Notes: a model not told the origin generated them from the sequence alone. 64,000 bases of DNA from JALHNI01 sp965229305 (GCA_965229305.1 CBDDIZ010000030.1:122175-186174); one strand, 5' to 3'. Shown: positions 25,360 to 34,808, counted from the first letter of the stretch. Numbers and translations: made by a program.

Positions 25360-26931
25360 ATGAAAACTGTCGTGATCGGCCTACTGGGGACCAACCTGGA
25401 TGCCCGACGGGATGCTGACCGCTGGCAGTCCTGGCGGCCGTCGGTCGCGTTGTGCCGTCAGCCGGACATGGTGGTGAACCGGTTCGAGCTCATGCATGGC
25501 TCGCGGGAGACCAAGCAGGCGGAAGTGGTGAAGAGCGACATCGAGTCCGTATCGCCGGAGACCGAGGTTCGGCTGCACACCGTCGATTTCGGCGATCCCT
25601 GGGACTTCGAGGCCGTGTACGACAAGCTATTCGCGTTCGCCAGAACGTACCCGTTTGACGAAGGCGAGGACTACCTGATCCACATCACGACGGGCACGCA
25701 CGTGGCGCAGATCTGCCTTTTCCTGTTGACGGAGACGCGCTGGCTGCCGGGCCGGTTGATTCAGGGTGCGCCGGACCGCAAGGCGGGCGGGGCCGGGCAG
25801 GTGCGAATCATCGACCTGGACCTTTCGCGGTATGACGGCATTGCTTCGAGGTTTCAACAGGAGCAGCGGGAAGCGACGTCGTTCCTGAAGTCGGGGATTG
25901 AGACGAGGAATGTGGCGTTCAACCGGTTGATTGAGCGGATTGAGCAAGTGGCGATGGCGACGCGGGACCCGCTGCTGCTGATGGGCCCGACGGGAGCGGG
26001 CAAGTCGCGCCTGGCGAAACGAATCTATGAGTTGAAGAAGCTGCGCCACACGGTGAAGGGGCCACTGGTGAGCGTGAACTGCGCAACGCTGCGCGGAGAT
26101 GGGGCGATGTCGACGTTGTTCGGGCACAAGAAGGGCGCGTTCACGGGGGCGCTGGCGGATCGGCCGGGCTTGCTGCGTAGCGCGGATGGGGGCCTGTTGT
26201 TTCTGGATGAGATTGGCGAGCTGGGTCTCGATGAGCAGGCAATGTTGCTACGGGCGGTGGAGGACAAGACGTTTCTGCCCTTGGGCTCTGACCGCGAGGT
26301 GCAGAGCGACTTTCAACTGATCGCGGGGACGAACCGCGATCTGACGGCGGCGGTACGCGAGGGGCGATTTCGGGAAGACCTGCTGGCGCGGATCAACCTG
26401 TGGACATTCGCGCTGCCGGGCTTGCGGGAGCGGCCCGAGGACATTGAGCCGAATCTGCAGTTCGAACTGGAAGAGTATGCACGGCGCACGGATCGTCAGG
26501 TGACTTTCAGCAAGGAGGCACGACGCAAGTTTCTGACGTTTGCGCAGTCGCCGGCGGCGCGATGGGCGGGGAACTTTCGCGACCTGAATGCGGCGGTGAC
26601 GCGAATGGCAGTGCTCTCGATGGGCGGGCGCATTTCTGAGGAGCTAGTGGACGAAGAAATCGAGCGCCTGCAAGCGGCGTGGCGGACGGAACCGGAGAGC
26701 CGACTGGAAGGCGTGGTGGACGCGGCCACGCTCGAAGGGATGGATTTGTTTGACCGGTTGCAGTTGGGGCCGGTGCTCGAGGTGTGCGCGGAAAGCCGGT
26801 CCTTATCGGAGGCGGGGCGACGGTTGTTCGGGGCGTCGCGAACGCGGAAAGCGACGGCGAACGATGCGGACCGGCTGCGGAAGTATCTGGCGCGATTTGG
26901 CCTGGAGTGGCCAGGGAAAGCAATGGTATGA
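25360..26931 (+). CDS. rtcR: RtcR, sigma54-dependent activator of RNA repair
   Basis: A 523-residue activator. Residues 1-185 are the RtcR sensor domain, of CARF type, with GLLGTNLD, SVSPETEVRLHTVDFGDPWDF and DYLIHITTGTHVAQIC, closely resembling E. coli RtcR. The AAA+ domain has Walker A GPTGAGKS (209-216), the sigma54-contacting loop GAFTGA (259-264) and Walker B GGLLFLDEIGEL. A C-terminal helical region (about 470-523) probably binds DNA. The sensor is thought to respond to RNA ends or cyclic-phosphate fragments made by RNA damage. The ATG at 25360 was chosen because the family begins KTVxxGLxGT; a TTG 21 bases upstream is less likely. Confidence 0.96.
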   Translation: MKTVVIGLLGTNLDARRDADRWQSWRPSVALCRQPDMVVNRFELMHGSRETKQAEVVKSDIESVSPETEVRLHTVDFGDPWDFEAVYDKLFAFARTYPFDEGEDYLIHITTGTHVAQICLFLLTETRWLPGRLIQGAPDRKAGGAGQVRIIDLDLSRYDGIASRFQQEQREATSFLKSGIETRNVAFNRLIERIEQVAMATRDPLLLMGPTGAGKSRLAKRIYELKKLRHTVKGPLVSVNCATLRGDGAMSTLFGHKKGAFTGALADRPGLLRSADGGLLFLDEIGELGLDEQAMLLRAVEDKTFLPLGSDREVQSDFQLIAGTNRDLTAAVREGRFREDLLARINLWTFALPGLRERPEDIEPNLQFELEEYARRTDRQVTFSKEARRKFLTFAQSPAARWAGNFRDLNAAVTRMAVLSMGGRISEELVDEEIERLQAAWRTEPESRLEGVVDAATLEGMDLFDRLQLGPVLEVCAESRSLSEAGRRLFGASRTRKATANDADRLRKYLARFGLEWPGKAMV

Positions 26932-26941
26932 TCCGGGCAGA

Positions 26942-28576
26942 GTGCGAGGTTTTCTGGCGTTTTTGCTGCTGCTGGCGAGTCCCCCGGCGGGGTTCGTGGA
27001 TGCGACGGCCCGCAGCGGGATTGGCTTTCGTTTTGCCGCCAGCAAGACGGCGTCGAAGTATCTGATCGAAGCCATGGGCGGCGGCGTGGCGTTGTTCGAT
27101 GCGGATGGCGATGGCCGGCTGGATCTTTTCCTGGTGAACGGGGCGGCCCTGCGGGACGGCATGACCGCGACATCGGTGGCGGACAAGACCGAGCCGGGCT
27201 ATTGGAATCGTCTGTATCGCAATGAGGGCGAGGGCCGCTTTCGGGACATCACGGAGAAAGCGGGCTTGCGAGGGACGGGGTACGGGCAAGGCGTGGCGGT
27301 GGGCGATTGCGATAACGACGGCCGCCCCGATTTGTTCGTCACAAGTTTGGGCGCGAATCAGCTTTATCGGAACGTGGAGGACGGGCGGTTTGAGGACGTG
27401 ACGGAAGCGGCCGGGGTACGGGGCAGTGGCTGGTCCACGAGCGCGGGCTTTGTGGACTTTGATCGTGACGGGAAACTCGATCTGTTTGTGGCGCGTTACT
27501 TGGAGTGGGATTTTGGCAAGAACAAGCCGTGCGGAGGTGAAGGCAAGTTACAGGCCTACTGTCACCCGAATGAATATGCGCCGGTGAGCCACCTGCTGTA
27601 TCGGAATCAGGGCGGGTGCCGGTTCGAGGATGTGACGGTGAAGTCCGGGGTGGCGAAGGCTAAGGGCAAGGGGCTGGGCGTCGCATTCGAGGATTTTGAT
27701 CGGGACGGCTGGCCAGACATCTTCGTGGCGAACGACAGCTTTCCGCAGCAGTTGTTCCGGAATCGCGGCGATGGGACTTTTGAAGAGACCGCGCTGCAGG
27801 CAGGCTTGGCCTACGATGATGACGGCAAGGTGTTTGCGGGAATGGGCATTACCGTGGCGGATTATGATCAGGATGGCTGGCCGGACGTCTTCGTGAATGC
27901 CTTAGCCAATCAAGGCTATGCCCTTTTCCGGAATGTGAAGGGGCTGTTTGAGTATGTTTCGCCAGAGACGGGGTTAGCGAAAGTGAGTAAGTTGCATTCG
28001 GGCTGGGGGACGAGATTTCTCGATTTCGATAACGATGGATGGAAGGACTTATTCGTGGCGCAGGGTCATGTGATGGATAACATCGAAATGACACAGCCTG
28101 GCTTGCAATATCTGGAGAAACCGTTGCTGGCGCGGAATGTGAAAGGGCAGTTCATCAATGTCTCGACTAGGGCGGGAGCAGGGTTCGAGAAGGTGATGTC
28201 CGGACGCGGGGCGGCGTTCGGGGACTGGAATAACGACGGCGCGCTCGATATCGCCATCGGCACCAACGACGGCTCTCCACGCCTGTTACAGGGAGCGCCG
28301 CAGGGCAATTGGCTGATGGTGCGGGCAGTGGGAACGAAGAGCAATCGCGATGGATTGGGCGCGGTGGTGAGAGTGGAGACGGCGCACGGCGGGAAGCAGT
28401 TCGGCACGGTGACGACGGCGGGGAGTTACTTGTCGGCGCATGATCCGCGGGTACATTTTGGGCTGGGAACGGAGAAGGAAGTGAGCGTGCTCGAAGTCCG
28501 TTGGCCGAGCGGCCAAGTGCAGACGTGGAAGAATGTCGCAGCGAACCAAGTGTTTGTGGCGCAGGAGAAGCCGTGA
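26942..28576 (+). CDS. Secreted FG-GAP/VCBS repeat protein with ASPIC/UnbV domain (CRTAC1-like)
   Basis: A 544-residue exported protein. The GTG start gives a clear signal peptide (RGFLAFLLLLASPPAG). Seven or so FG-GAP repeats follow, with calcium-type loops such as DADGDGRLDLFLVN, DCDNDGRPDLFVT, DFDRDGWPDIFVAND and DWNNDGALDIAIG. The C terminus is the ASPIC/UnbV domain with DPRVHFGLGTEKEVSVLEVRWPSGQVQ. This is a common acidobacterial and planctomycete secreted protein of unknown function. It overlaps the following TPR gene by GTGA, so the two are co-translated. It begins 10 bases after rtcR and might be read through from it. Confidence 0.9.
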   Translation: MRGFLAFLLLLASPPAGFVDATARSGIGFRFAASKTASKYLIEAMGGGVALFDADGDGRLDLFLVNGAALRDGMTATSVADKTEPGYWNRLYRNEGEGRFRDITEKAGLRGTGYGQGVAVGDCDNDGRPDLFVTSLGANQLYRNVEDGRFEDVTEAAGVRGSGWSTSAGFVDFDRDGKLDLFVARYLEWDFGKNKPCGGEGKLQAYCHPNEYAPVSHLLYRNQGGCRFEDVTVKSGVAKAKGKGLGVAFEDFDRDGWPDIFVANDSFPQQLFRNRGDGTFEETALQAGLAYDDDGKVFAGMGITVADYDQDGWPDVFVNALANQGYALFRNVKGLFEYVSPETGLAKVSKLHSGWGTRFLDFDNDGWKDLFVAQGHVMDNIEMTQPGLQYLEKPLLARNVKGQFINVSTRAGAGFEKVMSGRGAAFGDWNNDGALDIAIGTNDGSPRLLQGAPQGNWLMVRAVGTKSNRDGLGAVVRVETAHGGKQFGTVTTAGSYLSAHDPRVHFGLGTEKEVSVLEVRWPSGQVQTWKNVAANQVFVAQEKP

Positions 28577-29874
28577 TCCTGTGGTTGTTACTGCTGGCGC
28601 AGGATCCGCGGGCAGCATTTGATCGAGGCGACTATCCGACGGCTATTCGTCTGTTTGAAGCGGCAAATCAGAAGAAGCTGGAATGCACGAACTCGCTCTA
28701 TATCGGGCTGGCGCGGTATCGCTTGAAGCAGGTGAACGAAGCGCTGATTGCGTTTCGGACAGCCGTGCAATGCGACCCGAAATTGGCAGCGGGGTATCGG
28801 GCGCTGGGGGACGCGTATGCCGCGCGGGGCAATGATGGCGAGGCCTTGACGGCTTACCTGCAAGTTTTGCAGTTGCAGCCGAAGGACGGGGCGGCGTTGC
28901 GGGCGGCGGCCACGCTGTATCTGAAGGCGGGGCTGCATCGGGAGGCGCAGCCGTTGTTGGAAGCGCTGGTGACGGCGACGCCGAAGTCGGTGGACGCACG
29001 GACCGACTTGGGAGCGGTGCTCGCGGCGAGCGGGAATAAGTCCGGGGCGGAGGAGCAGTTCCGGCAGGCGTTGGCGCTGGATGCGAATTACTATCCAGCT
29101 CTGACGGGGCTGGGCAACTTACTCGCGCGGGCTGGTGAGAGCGAGCAGGCCCTGCCGTTACTTCGTCGAGCGGTAGCGGCTCGAGCGAAAGGGTTTGAGG
29201 GTCATTTCCTGTTGGGGTCGGCGCTGAACCGGGCCGATCAGTTCGAAGAGGCGCGGCGGGAGTTAGAACTGGCGGTGACCTATGGCGGCGGGATGGAGCC
29301 GCAGGTGTACTATCAGTTGGCACGCGCGCTGGGAGGATTGGGCAAAGCGGCGGAGAGGCGGCAGGCGTTGGCAAAGTTCTCCGAGCTAACGAAGAAGGAG
29401 AAAGAGGATAGCGAGTTGCAGCGGCAGGCGGCGCGGCTGGTGGACGAAGCGCGCGGCTTGCTGCAGAATGGCGATCTGGCAGGGGCGGCGCAGAAGCTGG
29501 AGTTGGCGCGGGAGGCCAAGCCCGGCGATGCAACCTTGCTGTTTCGTTTGGCGGGGCTGAACTTCGACTTAGGGCGGCTGGATGTGGCGCGGGAGTACGC
29601 GCAGGCGGCGATCAGCATTAGTCCGACGACGTGGCTGTATCATTTCCTGCTGGGGTTAGTAGAACAGAGCGCAAGCCGATTGGCGGACGCGCGGACGAGT
29701 TTGGAGATGGCGACGCAACTGAATCCGAACGAGGCGCCGGCGTGGAATGCGCTCGGGGAGGTGTTGCTGTCGCAAGGCAATCGGGCGGCGGCCATCACGC
29801 CGCTAGAGCGCGCGGTGACGCTCGCGCCCGGCGAGGCCCGGTTTCGCGAGAACTTAGCGCGCGCTAAGCAATGA
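28573..29874 (+). CDS. TPR-repeat secreted protein
   Basis: A 433-residue protein of tandem tetratricopeptide repeats after a short hydrophobic N terminus (ILWLLLLAQ). Repeat consensus is visible in ALGDAYAARGNDGEALTAYLQVLQLQP, TDLGAVLAASGNKSGAEEQFRQALAL and NALGEVLLSQGNRAAAITPLERAVTLAP. It is probably a periplasmic protein-protein scaffold. The GTG start overlaps the stop of the ASPIC/UnbV gene, a pairing often seen in acidobacteria. The 3' end overlaps the convergent DUF1501 gene by 11 bases. Confidence 0.88.
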   Translation: MILWLLLLAQDPRAAFDRGDYPTAIRLFEAANQKKLECTNSLYIGLARYRLKQVNEALIAFRTAVQCDPKLAAGYRALGDAYAARGNDGEALTAYLQVLQLQPKDGAALRAAATLYLKAGLHREAQPLLEALVTATPKSVDARTDLGAVLAASGNKSGAEEQFRQALALDANYYPALTGLGNLLARAGESEQALPLLRRAVAARAKGFEGHFLLGSALNRADQFEEARRELELAVTYGGGMEPQVYYQLARALGGLGKAAERRQALAKFSELTKKEKEDSELQRQAARLVDEARGLLQNGDLAGAAQKLELAREAKPGDATLLFRLAGLNFDLGRLDVAREYAQAAISISPTTWLYHFLLGLVEQSASRLADARTSLEMATQLNPNEAPAWNALGEVLLSQGNRAAAITPLERAVTLAPGEARFRENLARAKQ

Positions 29875-31243
29875 TCTCGTTGATGGGGCCGTGCCCCTCT
29901 TCGACTAAGTGGAAGAGGCGGCCCAAAGCGCGGTGTTGCATCTTCTTGTGATCGAGCCCGAGTTGCTTGAGGATCGTAGCGTGTAAGTCGCTGTAGTAAT
30001 GCGGGTGCTCGACGGCTTTATAGCCGAACTCGTCGGTGGCACCATGCACGACGCCGCCTTTGATGCCGCCGCCGGCAAACCAGGACGAGTAACCCTTGGG
30101 GTTGTGGTCGCGGCCGGTGGTGTTCTGCGACCAGGGGCTGCGGCCGAACTCGCTGGTGAAGACGACGAGCGTGCGATTGAGCATGCCGCGCTGTTTGAGG
30201 TCAGTGAGGAGGCCGGCGATGGGCTTATCGACCGCACGGCAGAGCGGGGCGTGGGTCTTCATGTCGCCGTGAGCGTCCCAACTGCCGTTGCCGCCGCCGG
30301 CGTGGCAGAGCTGGACAAAGCGGACGCCGTTCTCGACGAGACGCCGGGCCATGAGTAACTGCTTGCCGAAGTCGTCCGTGGCCTTGTCGCCGATGCCGTA
30401 GAGGTCCTGGATGTGTTTCGGTTCTTTAGTGAGGTCGACGACTTGGGGGGCGCTCAACTGCATCCGGGCGGCGAGTTCGTAGGATTCGATGCGGGCGGCG
30501 ATGTCGGTGTTGAGTTCGTGATGGTCACGGAACTCACGATTAAGGCGCGTGAGGGTTTCCATCTGCTTGTCGCGCTCGGTGGCAGTGCTGCCTTTGGGCG
30601 GATAGAGATTCGGGATGGGGGTGGCGCCAGCCTGGAAAGGCGTGGCGGCATAAGTGGCGCCTAAGTAGCCGCCGGTCAGTTGAACGGGCGACGAGGGGCG
30701 GCCGATGTTGACGTAAGTGGGTAAGTTCTTATTGCCGGAGCCGAGGGCGTAAGAGATCCAGCCACCGAAGGATGGATTGTCGAAGGCGCGGCCGCGATGC
30801 CCGGTTTGGGTTTCGATGACCGCAGGGAAGTGGTTGCCTTCCTGGCACCACAGGGAGCGGACGACGGCGATGTCGTCAATGACGCCGCCTACGTGCGGGA
30901 ACCAATCCGAGACGGGGATGCCGGACTGGCCATAGTTCTTGAACGTGCGGAGGCAAGGGATGACCGGGCGCTTCATCTCGGCGACGTTGTCGCCGAAGCC
31001 GATGGCGTCAATCAGTTGGCCGGCGTATTTGTTGCCTTTGGGATCGAACGTATCGATGTGGCTCACGCCGCCGCACATGAACAGGAAGATGACCGCGTCG
31101 GCCTTCTTGTCCTTTTCTGGGAGGCGGGCATCGAGCTTACCGTCTTCGGCCCAGAGAGCGCCGACAGCGCCGCCGAGCAAGGCTCCGGCGGTTTGATGAA
31201 AGAGGTGACGGCGGGAAATCTTTCCACAAGGATAGAGGTTCAT
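29864..31243 (-). CDS. DUF1501 (sulfatase-like) Tat-exported protein, copy 1
   Basis: A 459-residue protein of the DUF1501 family, which shares the alkaline-phosphatase/sulfatase fold. The leader SRRHLFHQTAGALLGGAVGAL is of Tat type. Family blocks are AVIFLFMCGGVSHIDTFDPKG, RSLWCQEGNHFPAVIETQTGHRG, VRFVQLCHAGGGNGSWDAHGD, LVVFTSEFGRSPWSQNTTGRDHNPKGYSSWFAGGG and YYSDLHATILKQLGLDH. It is always found with DUF1549/DUF1553 proteins, as here, 4 bases downstream of one. The pair is thought to act on sulfated or complex polysaccharides at the cell surface; the reaction is not established. Confidence 0.9.
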   Translation of the reverse strand: MNLYPCGKISRRHLFHQTAGALLGGAVGALWAEDGKLDARLPEKDKKADAVIFLFMCGGVSHIDTFDPKGNKYAGQLIDAIGFGDNVAEMKRPVIPCLRTFKNYGQSGIPVSDWFPHVGGVIDDIAVVRSLWCQEGNHFPAVIETQTGHRGRAFDNPSFGGWISYALGSGNKNLPTYVNIGRPSSPVQLTGGYLGATYAATPFQAGATPIPNLYPPKGSTATERDKQMETLTRLNREFRDHHELNTDIAARIESYELAARMQLSAPQVVDLTKEPKHIQDLYGIGDKATDDFGKQLLMARRLVENGVRFVQLCHAGGGNGSWDAHGDMKTHAPLCRAVDKPIAGLLTDLKQRGMLNRTLVVFTSEFGRSPWSQNTTGRDHNPKGYSSWFAGGGIKGGVVHGATDEFGYKAVEHPHYYSDLHATILKQLGLDHKKMQHRALGRLFHLVEEGHGPINEIIA

Positions 31244-31247
31244 AGCG

Positions 31248-33512
31248 CTACTGCACGTAAATGAATTCGTCTAAGTTCAACAGAAGCCACGCGAAGTTCT
31301 TGAGGCGCGCGGCATCGTTGGCGAGATAGCTGAGGGCCTGGTCCTTCTCCTGAGGAGAGGGGGGGCGGCTCAGCGCGATGCGATAGCCGAGGTCCACGGC
31401 GGCGGTGAGGTCGCCTTTGGTCTCCTTAGTGAGACGATCGGCGAATTGGGCGGTGGCCTTATCGATCTCAGGGCTGTTCATCATGAACAGGCCTTGGGGC
31501 GCGGTGACGGTTTGGGTACGGACGGGGCACGGAGCGCGGCCGTCATCGACGTCAAAGGACTGGAGGAAGTTGGGGACGATGTCGCGGCTGGTGGAGAAGC
31601 CGCGGATCATGTAGGCGCCGCGACGGTTGTTTTTGGTCTCGGTCATGGCCATGAAGCGGTTGCCACCGCCGCCGCGCGGGCCGCGGGTTTCAATGTCGAA
31701 GGAGGGTCCGCCGAGGGTGGTGTCGAGATTGTTGGCGGCGCTCAGGATCGAGTCCCAGACGGGTTCGGCTTCGAGACGCTGGAGGCGGAAGCTCCAGAGA
31801 TAGCGATTGGCGGGGTCGGCGATGAGGTTCTTTTTCATGAGTTCCTTGTCGCCGTAAGTGGCCAAGCGGTAAGCGCGCGAGGTCATCATGAGCTTGTGCA
31901 TCTGCTTCATGCTGTAGCCGCGCGAGATGAACTCGGAGGCGAGCCAATCGAGCAGGGGTTGATTGCCGGGGCGGCCGCCCATGACGCCATAGTCACTGGG
32001 GGATTTGTGCAGGCCTTCGCCGAAGTGCCATTGCCAAAGACGATTGACGGCGACGCGGGCGAAGAGCGGGTTCTCCTTGGCGGTGAGCCAATCGGAGAAG
32101 GCTTCGACGCGGCCTTCACGGAAGTCGGGGTCGCCGGTGAAGAAGGGCCAGCCGGGCTGGACGGGATGGTTCTTCTCGGGACGTTCGGGGTCGCCGCTGG
32201 TGAGGATGTAGCTGGGCTCGCGCTCAAGGCCGCGATCGACTTCGACGGTCCAGAAGGCGGGCAGGTCCTTGACCAGTTGACGGCGGACTTGACCGGTGAT
32301 CTGGTTGAGCTTGGCGCGGAGTTCCTTGTAGACCTTCGCGTCGGCGGGCGTCATGACCTCTTCGATCTTGTCGTTGTCGATGCGGAGGACGGGGAAATAG
32401 TCGTCGGCGATCTTCTGTTCGGCGGGCGTGCGCTCGCGTTCCTTCTTGCGGATGATGACCTGGACGTCGGCGGGCAGCATAGCGACGCGATCGGCGTAGA
32501 GTTTGTCGCGGTAGGGTGCGGTGAGGGCGTTGATGGGCGCTTCGGCGGCGAGGCGCTGCTTGTCGTAAGCCTCGAGCTGCTGGCCGTAGACGATGAGTTC
32601 GGCGGGCGTGGCGAGGGTTTGTTTCTTGATGACGAGCGGATCGAAGAGGGCCTTCATGGCGTAGAAGTCCTGCTGCTTGATCGGGTCGTACATGTGGTCG
32701 TGGCACTTGGCGCAACCGACGGTCATGCCCATGAAGGCGGTGGAGACGGTTTCGACGGCGGCGATCTGGAGTTCGCCGAGTTCTTTCGAGTCGCGATTGA
32801 CGGCGCCGCGCGCAAGGAAGCCGAGGGCGAAGAGGTCGTCAGGGCGGCGCTCAAGCGGAGTGCGGCGGCCGACGGCTTGCATGGTGGTGCGTTCGGTGGT
32901 GCGGTAGCCGGTGAGTTGGGCGCGGACGAACTGGTCGTACGGGACGTCGGTGTTGACGGCGTTGATGACCCAGTCGCGCCAATAGTGGATGCCGGGGGCG
33001 GCGTACATGCGCTCTTCCTGGTCGGCATAACGGAGGACGTCGAGCCAGTGGCGGCCGTAGCGGACGCCGTGCTGCGGACTGGCGAGGAGCTTATCGATGA
33101 GCTTCTCGTAGGCGTCGGGCGACTGGTCGTTGAGGTAGGCTTCCTGCTCGGCGGGCGTGGGCGGAATGCCGATGAGGTCGAGGTAGACACGGCGGAGAAG
33201 CGTGCGCTGGTCCGCGAGGCCCAGGGGCTGAAGGTTCTTGGATTTGTACATCGCATCGACGAACGCGTCGATGGGATTGGTGCCTTCGGGTGCGGCGGGA
33301 ACGGCAGGCCGGGTAAGTGGTTGCAAGGACCAGAGGCGGGGCTTCCGGGCAGGCGGCGTGGGGAGCTTGGTGGCGGGTTTGGCGGCCGGTTTCGCGGCTG
33401 CCGCCGAGGGTTTGGCCGCAACAGGCTTCGCAGCCGGCTTGGCCGGCGGGTCGGCAGCAAGGGTCAGGGACGTCAGCGCGAGGGCCAACAGGCCGGAATA
33501 CGGCAAGCGCAT
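31248..33512 (-). CDS. DUF1549/DUF1553 domain protein, copy 1
   Basis: A 754-residue exported protein. A signal peptide (RLPYSGLLALALTSLTLAA) is followed by an unusual Ala/Pro/Lys-rich linker (AAKPAAKP-type repeats, about 24-55). The DUF1549 domain has NPIDAFVDA, RRVYLDLIGIPPTPAE, ASPQHGVRYGRHWLDVLRYAD and the haem-type motif CAKCHDH. The DUF1553 domain follows, with ENPLFARVAVNRLWQWHFGEGLHKSPSDYG and DWLASEFISRGYSMKQMHKLMMTSRAYR. A GTG 12 bases upstream (33524) is an alternative start. It is upstream partner and probable operon lead of the DUF1501 gene. Confidence 0.92.
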   Translation of the reverse strand: MRLPYSGLLALALTSLTLAADPPAKPAAKPVAAKPSAAAAKPAAKPATKLPTPPARKPRLWSLQPLTRPAVPAAPEGTNPIDAFVDAMYKSKNLQPLGLADQRTLLRRVYLDLIGIPPTPAEQEAYLNDQSPDAYEKLIDKLLASPQHGVRYGRHWLDVLRYADQEERMYAAPGIHYWRDWVINAVNTDVPYDQFVRAQLTGYRTTERTTMQAVGRRTPLERRPDDLFALGFLARGAVNRDSKELGELQIAAVETVSTAFMGMTVGCAKCHDHMYDPIKQQDFYAMKALFDPLVIKKQTLATPAELIVYGQQLEAYDKQRLAAEAPINALTAPYRDKLYADRVAMLPADVQVIIRKKERERTPAEQKIADDYFPVLRIDNDKIEEVMTPADAKVYKELRAKLNQITGQVRRQLVKDLPAFWTVEVDRGLEREPSYILTSGDPERPEKNHPVQPGWPFFTGDPDFREGRVEAFSDWLTAKENPLFARVAVNRLWQWHFGEGLHKSPSDYGVMGGRPGNQPLLDWLASEFISRGYSMKQMHKLMMTSRAYRLATYGDKELMKKNLIADPANRYLWSFRLQRLEAEPVWDSILSAANNLDTTLGGPSFDIETRGPRGGGGNRFMAMTETKNNRRGAYMIRGFSTSRDIVPNFLQSFDVDDGRAPCPVRTQTVTAPQGLFMMNSPEIDKATAQFADRLTKETKGDLTAAVDLGYRIALSRPPSPQEKDQALSYLANDAARLKNFAWLLLNLDEFIYVQ

Positions 33513-33583
33513 GTGGGAGTTCACTCTCTAAATATGATGCCTAAAAAAGCCCAAAGATTACAGGGGCTTCAGACTCGGGAGTT

Positions 33584-34807
33584 CTAGTCGATGACGGCGG
33601 CGGCGACCATTTCGAGGATGCGGCGGACGCCGTCGTCGGTGCCGATGGGGCCGTCGGAGAACTGGGTGCGGGCGGCGGGCTTCCAGTTGTCGCGGGAGCC
33701 ATCGTACGGGTAGTCCTGCTTGAGGCCGGTGCGGTTGGGGTTGTACTGGCTGTCGTCGCCGGCCATTTTGTAGATCACTAAGTCGAGCGAGGGGACGACG
33801 ATGATGCCGTGGCCACCGCCACCGGACTTGAAGTAGGCGTCCTTGGGGGCGCCGGCGACGTGGCCGTCAGCGTTGTTCTCAAACATGAGACTCATGGGAG
33901 CGTGCTGGTTCCACTTGGTGGGCTTGCCGCAGAGTTCGACGTAATCGGCGGGGACGACCTGCTGCTTGCCCCAGCGGCCTTTCTTGAGGAGCAGATAGCC
34001 GAAGCGGAGATGGTCGGTCGCATGGAGGGCGATGTCGCCGCCGCCGGGGGTGTGGGGCAGTTCGGAGTCGCCACGGCGGCGGGCCCAGGCCCATTCGCCC
34101 CAGCCGAGGGGCTTGCCGACTTTCTCCTGGAGATAGTCGTGGAGTTCCATGCCGGTGAGGTGGCGCAGGACGATGGAGGCGACGTGAGGCGAGGACGAGG
34201 CGTAGGAGTAGCCGCCGCCGGGTTTGGTCCAGAGAGGGGTGCGAATGGCCTGCATGTCCTGGCCCAGCGGTTGGGCGGGGCGCGGGGCGGGAGAGAGCTT
34301 GACGGAAGGGACGCCGTTCACGAAGCCGGGGTTCGAGCCTTCGCCGTGGAAGCCAGAGGACATCGAGAGTAACTGGCCGAGCGTGATGTCGGCCTTGGCG
34401 GGGTCGTCGAGGGGGAAGGCTTCGGGGAGGTATTTCTCGGTGAAGACTTTGGTTTCGAGGCCATCCGGGATCTGCGCCTTCTTGTCGGCGAGCATGACGC
34501 CGGAGGCGATGCTGACATAGGCCTTGCCGACGGAGGCGGAAGCCGGGTTGGCGAGGCGGTGGCCGCGGCCGTAATAGCGCTCGTAGACGAGGTAGCCGTG
34601 ACGCGCAACAAGCAAGCCGCCGTGCTGCGAGCTACGAGAGGCGTATTCGAAAGCCTGGTCGAGCCTGGTCAAGTCCATGCCCGCAGTTTTGCGGATGGCG
34701 GCGGCGTCCTTGAGAGTGCGCCAGCCACCCGCGGCATCGGGCTTAGGGTAGTAGTCCTCCCCGAACAGTACGGTGCTCAGTAAGCCGAAGAAGAGTAAGT
34801 AACGCAA
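33584..34807 (-). CDS. Serine hydrolase, class C beta-lactamase family
   Basis: A 407-residue secreted protein with signal peptide (RYLLFFGLLSTVLFG). It has a beta-lactamase/penicillin-binding fold, with nucleophile motif SVGK at 92-95 preceded by HRLANPASA. The motif YSYASSSPH occupies the YxN position region and GGGHGIIVVPSLDLVIYKMAG is a typical C-terminal strand. Relatives include esterases and D-aminopeptidases as well as beta-lactamases; antibiotic resistance should not be assumed. The TTG start lies 1 base after the TonB receptor stop, so it is probably co-transcribed with that receptor. Confidence 0.87.
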   Translation of the reverse strand: MRYLLFFGLLSTVLFGEDYYPKPDAAGGWRTLKDAAAIRKTAGMDLTRLDQAFEYASRSSQHGGLLVARHGYLVYERYYGRGHRLANPASASVGKAYVSIASGVMLADKKAQIPDGLETKVFTEKYLPEAFPLDDPAKADITLGQLLSMSSGFHGEGSNPGFVNGVPSVKLSPAPRPAQPLGQDMQAIRTPLWTKPGGGYSYASSSPHVASIVLRHLTGMELHDYLQEKVGKPLGWGEWAWARRRGDSELPHTPGGGDIALHATDHLRFGYLLLKKGRWGKQQVVPADYVELCGKPTKWNQHAPMSLMFENNADGHVAGAPKDAYFKSGGGGHGIIVVPSLDLVIYKMAGDDSQYNPNRTGLKQDYPYDGSRDNWKPAARTQFSDGPIGTDDGVRRILEMVAAAVID

Positions 34808-34808
34808 T

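Noticed and set aside
31446..33587. A 713-codon open frame opposite the first DUF1549/1553 gene
   Set aside because: It is a low-complexity Gly/Val/Asp/Glu shadow of a well-supported gene, with no signal peptide or domain.
33584..34807. Calling the SVGK hydrolase a beta-lactamase resistance gene
   Set aside because: The fold is shared with many esterases and peptidases, and its context (receptor and polymer-degradation genes) does not suggest antibiotic resistance.
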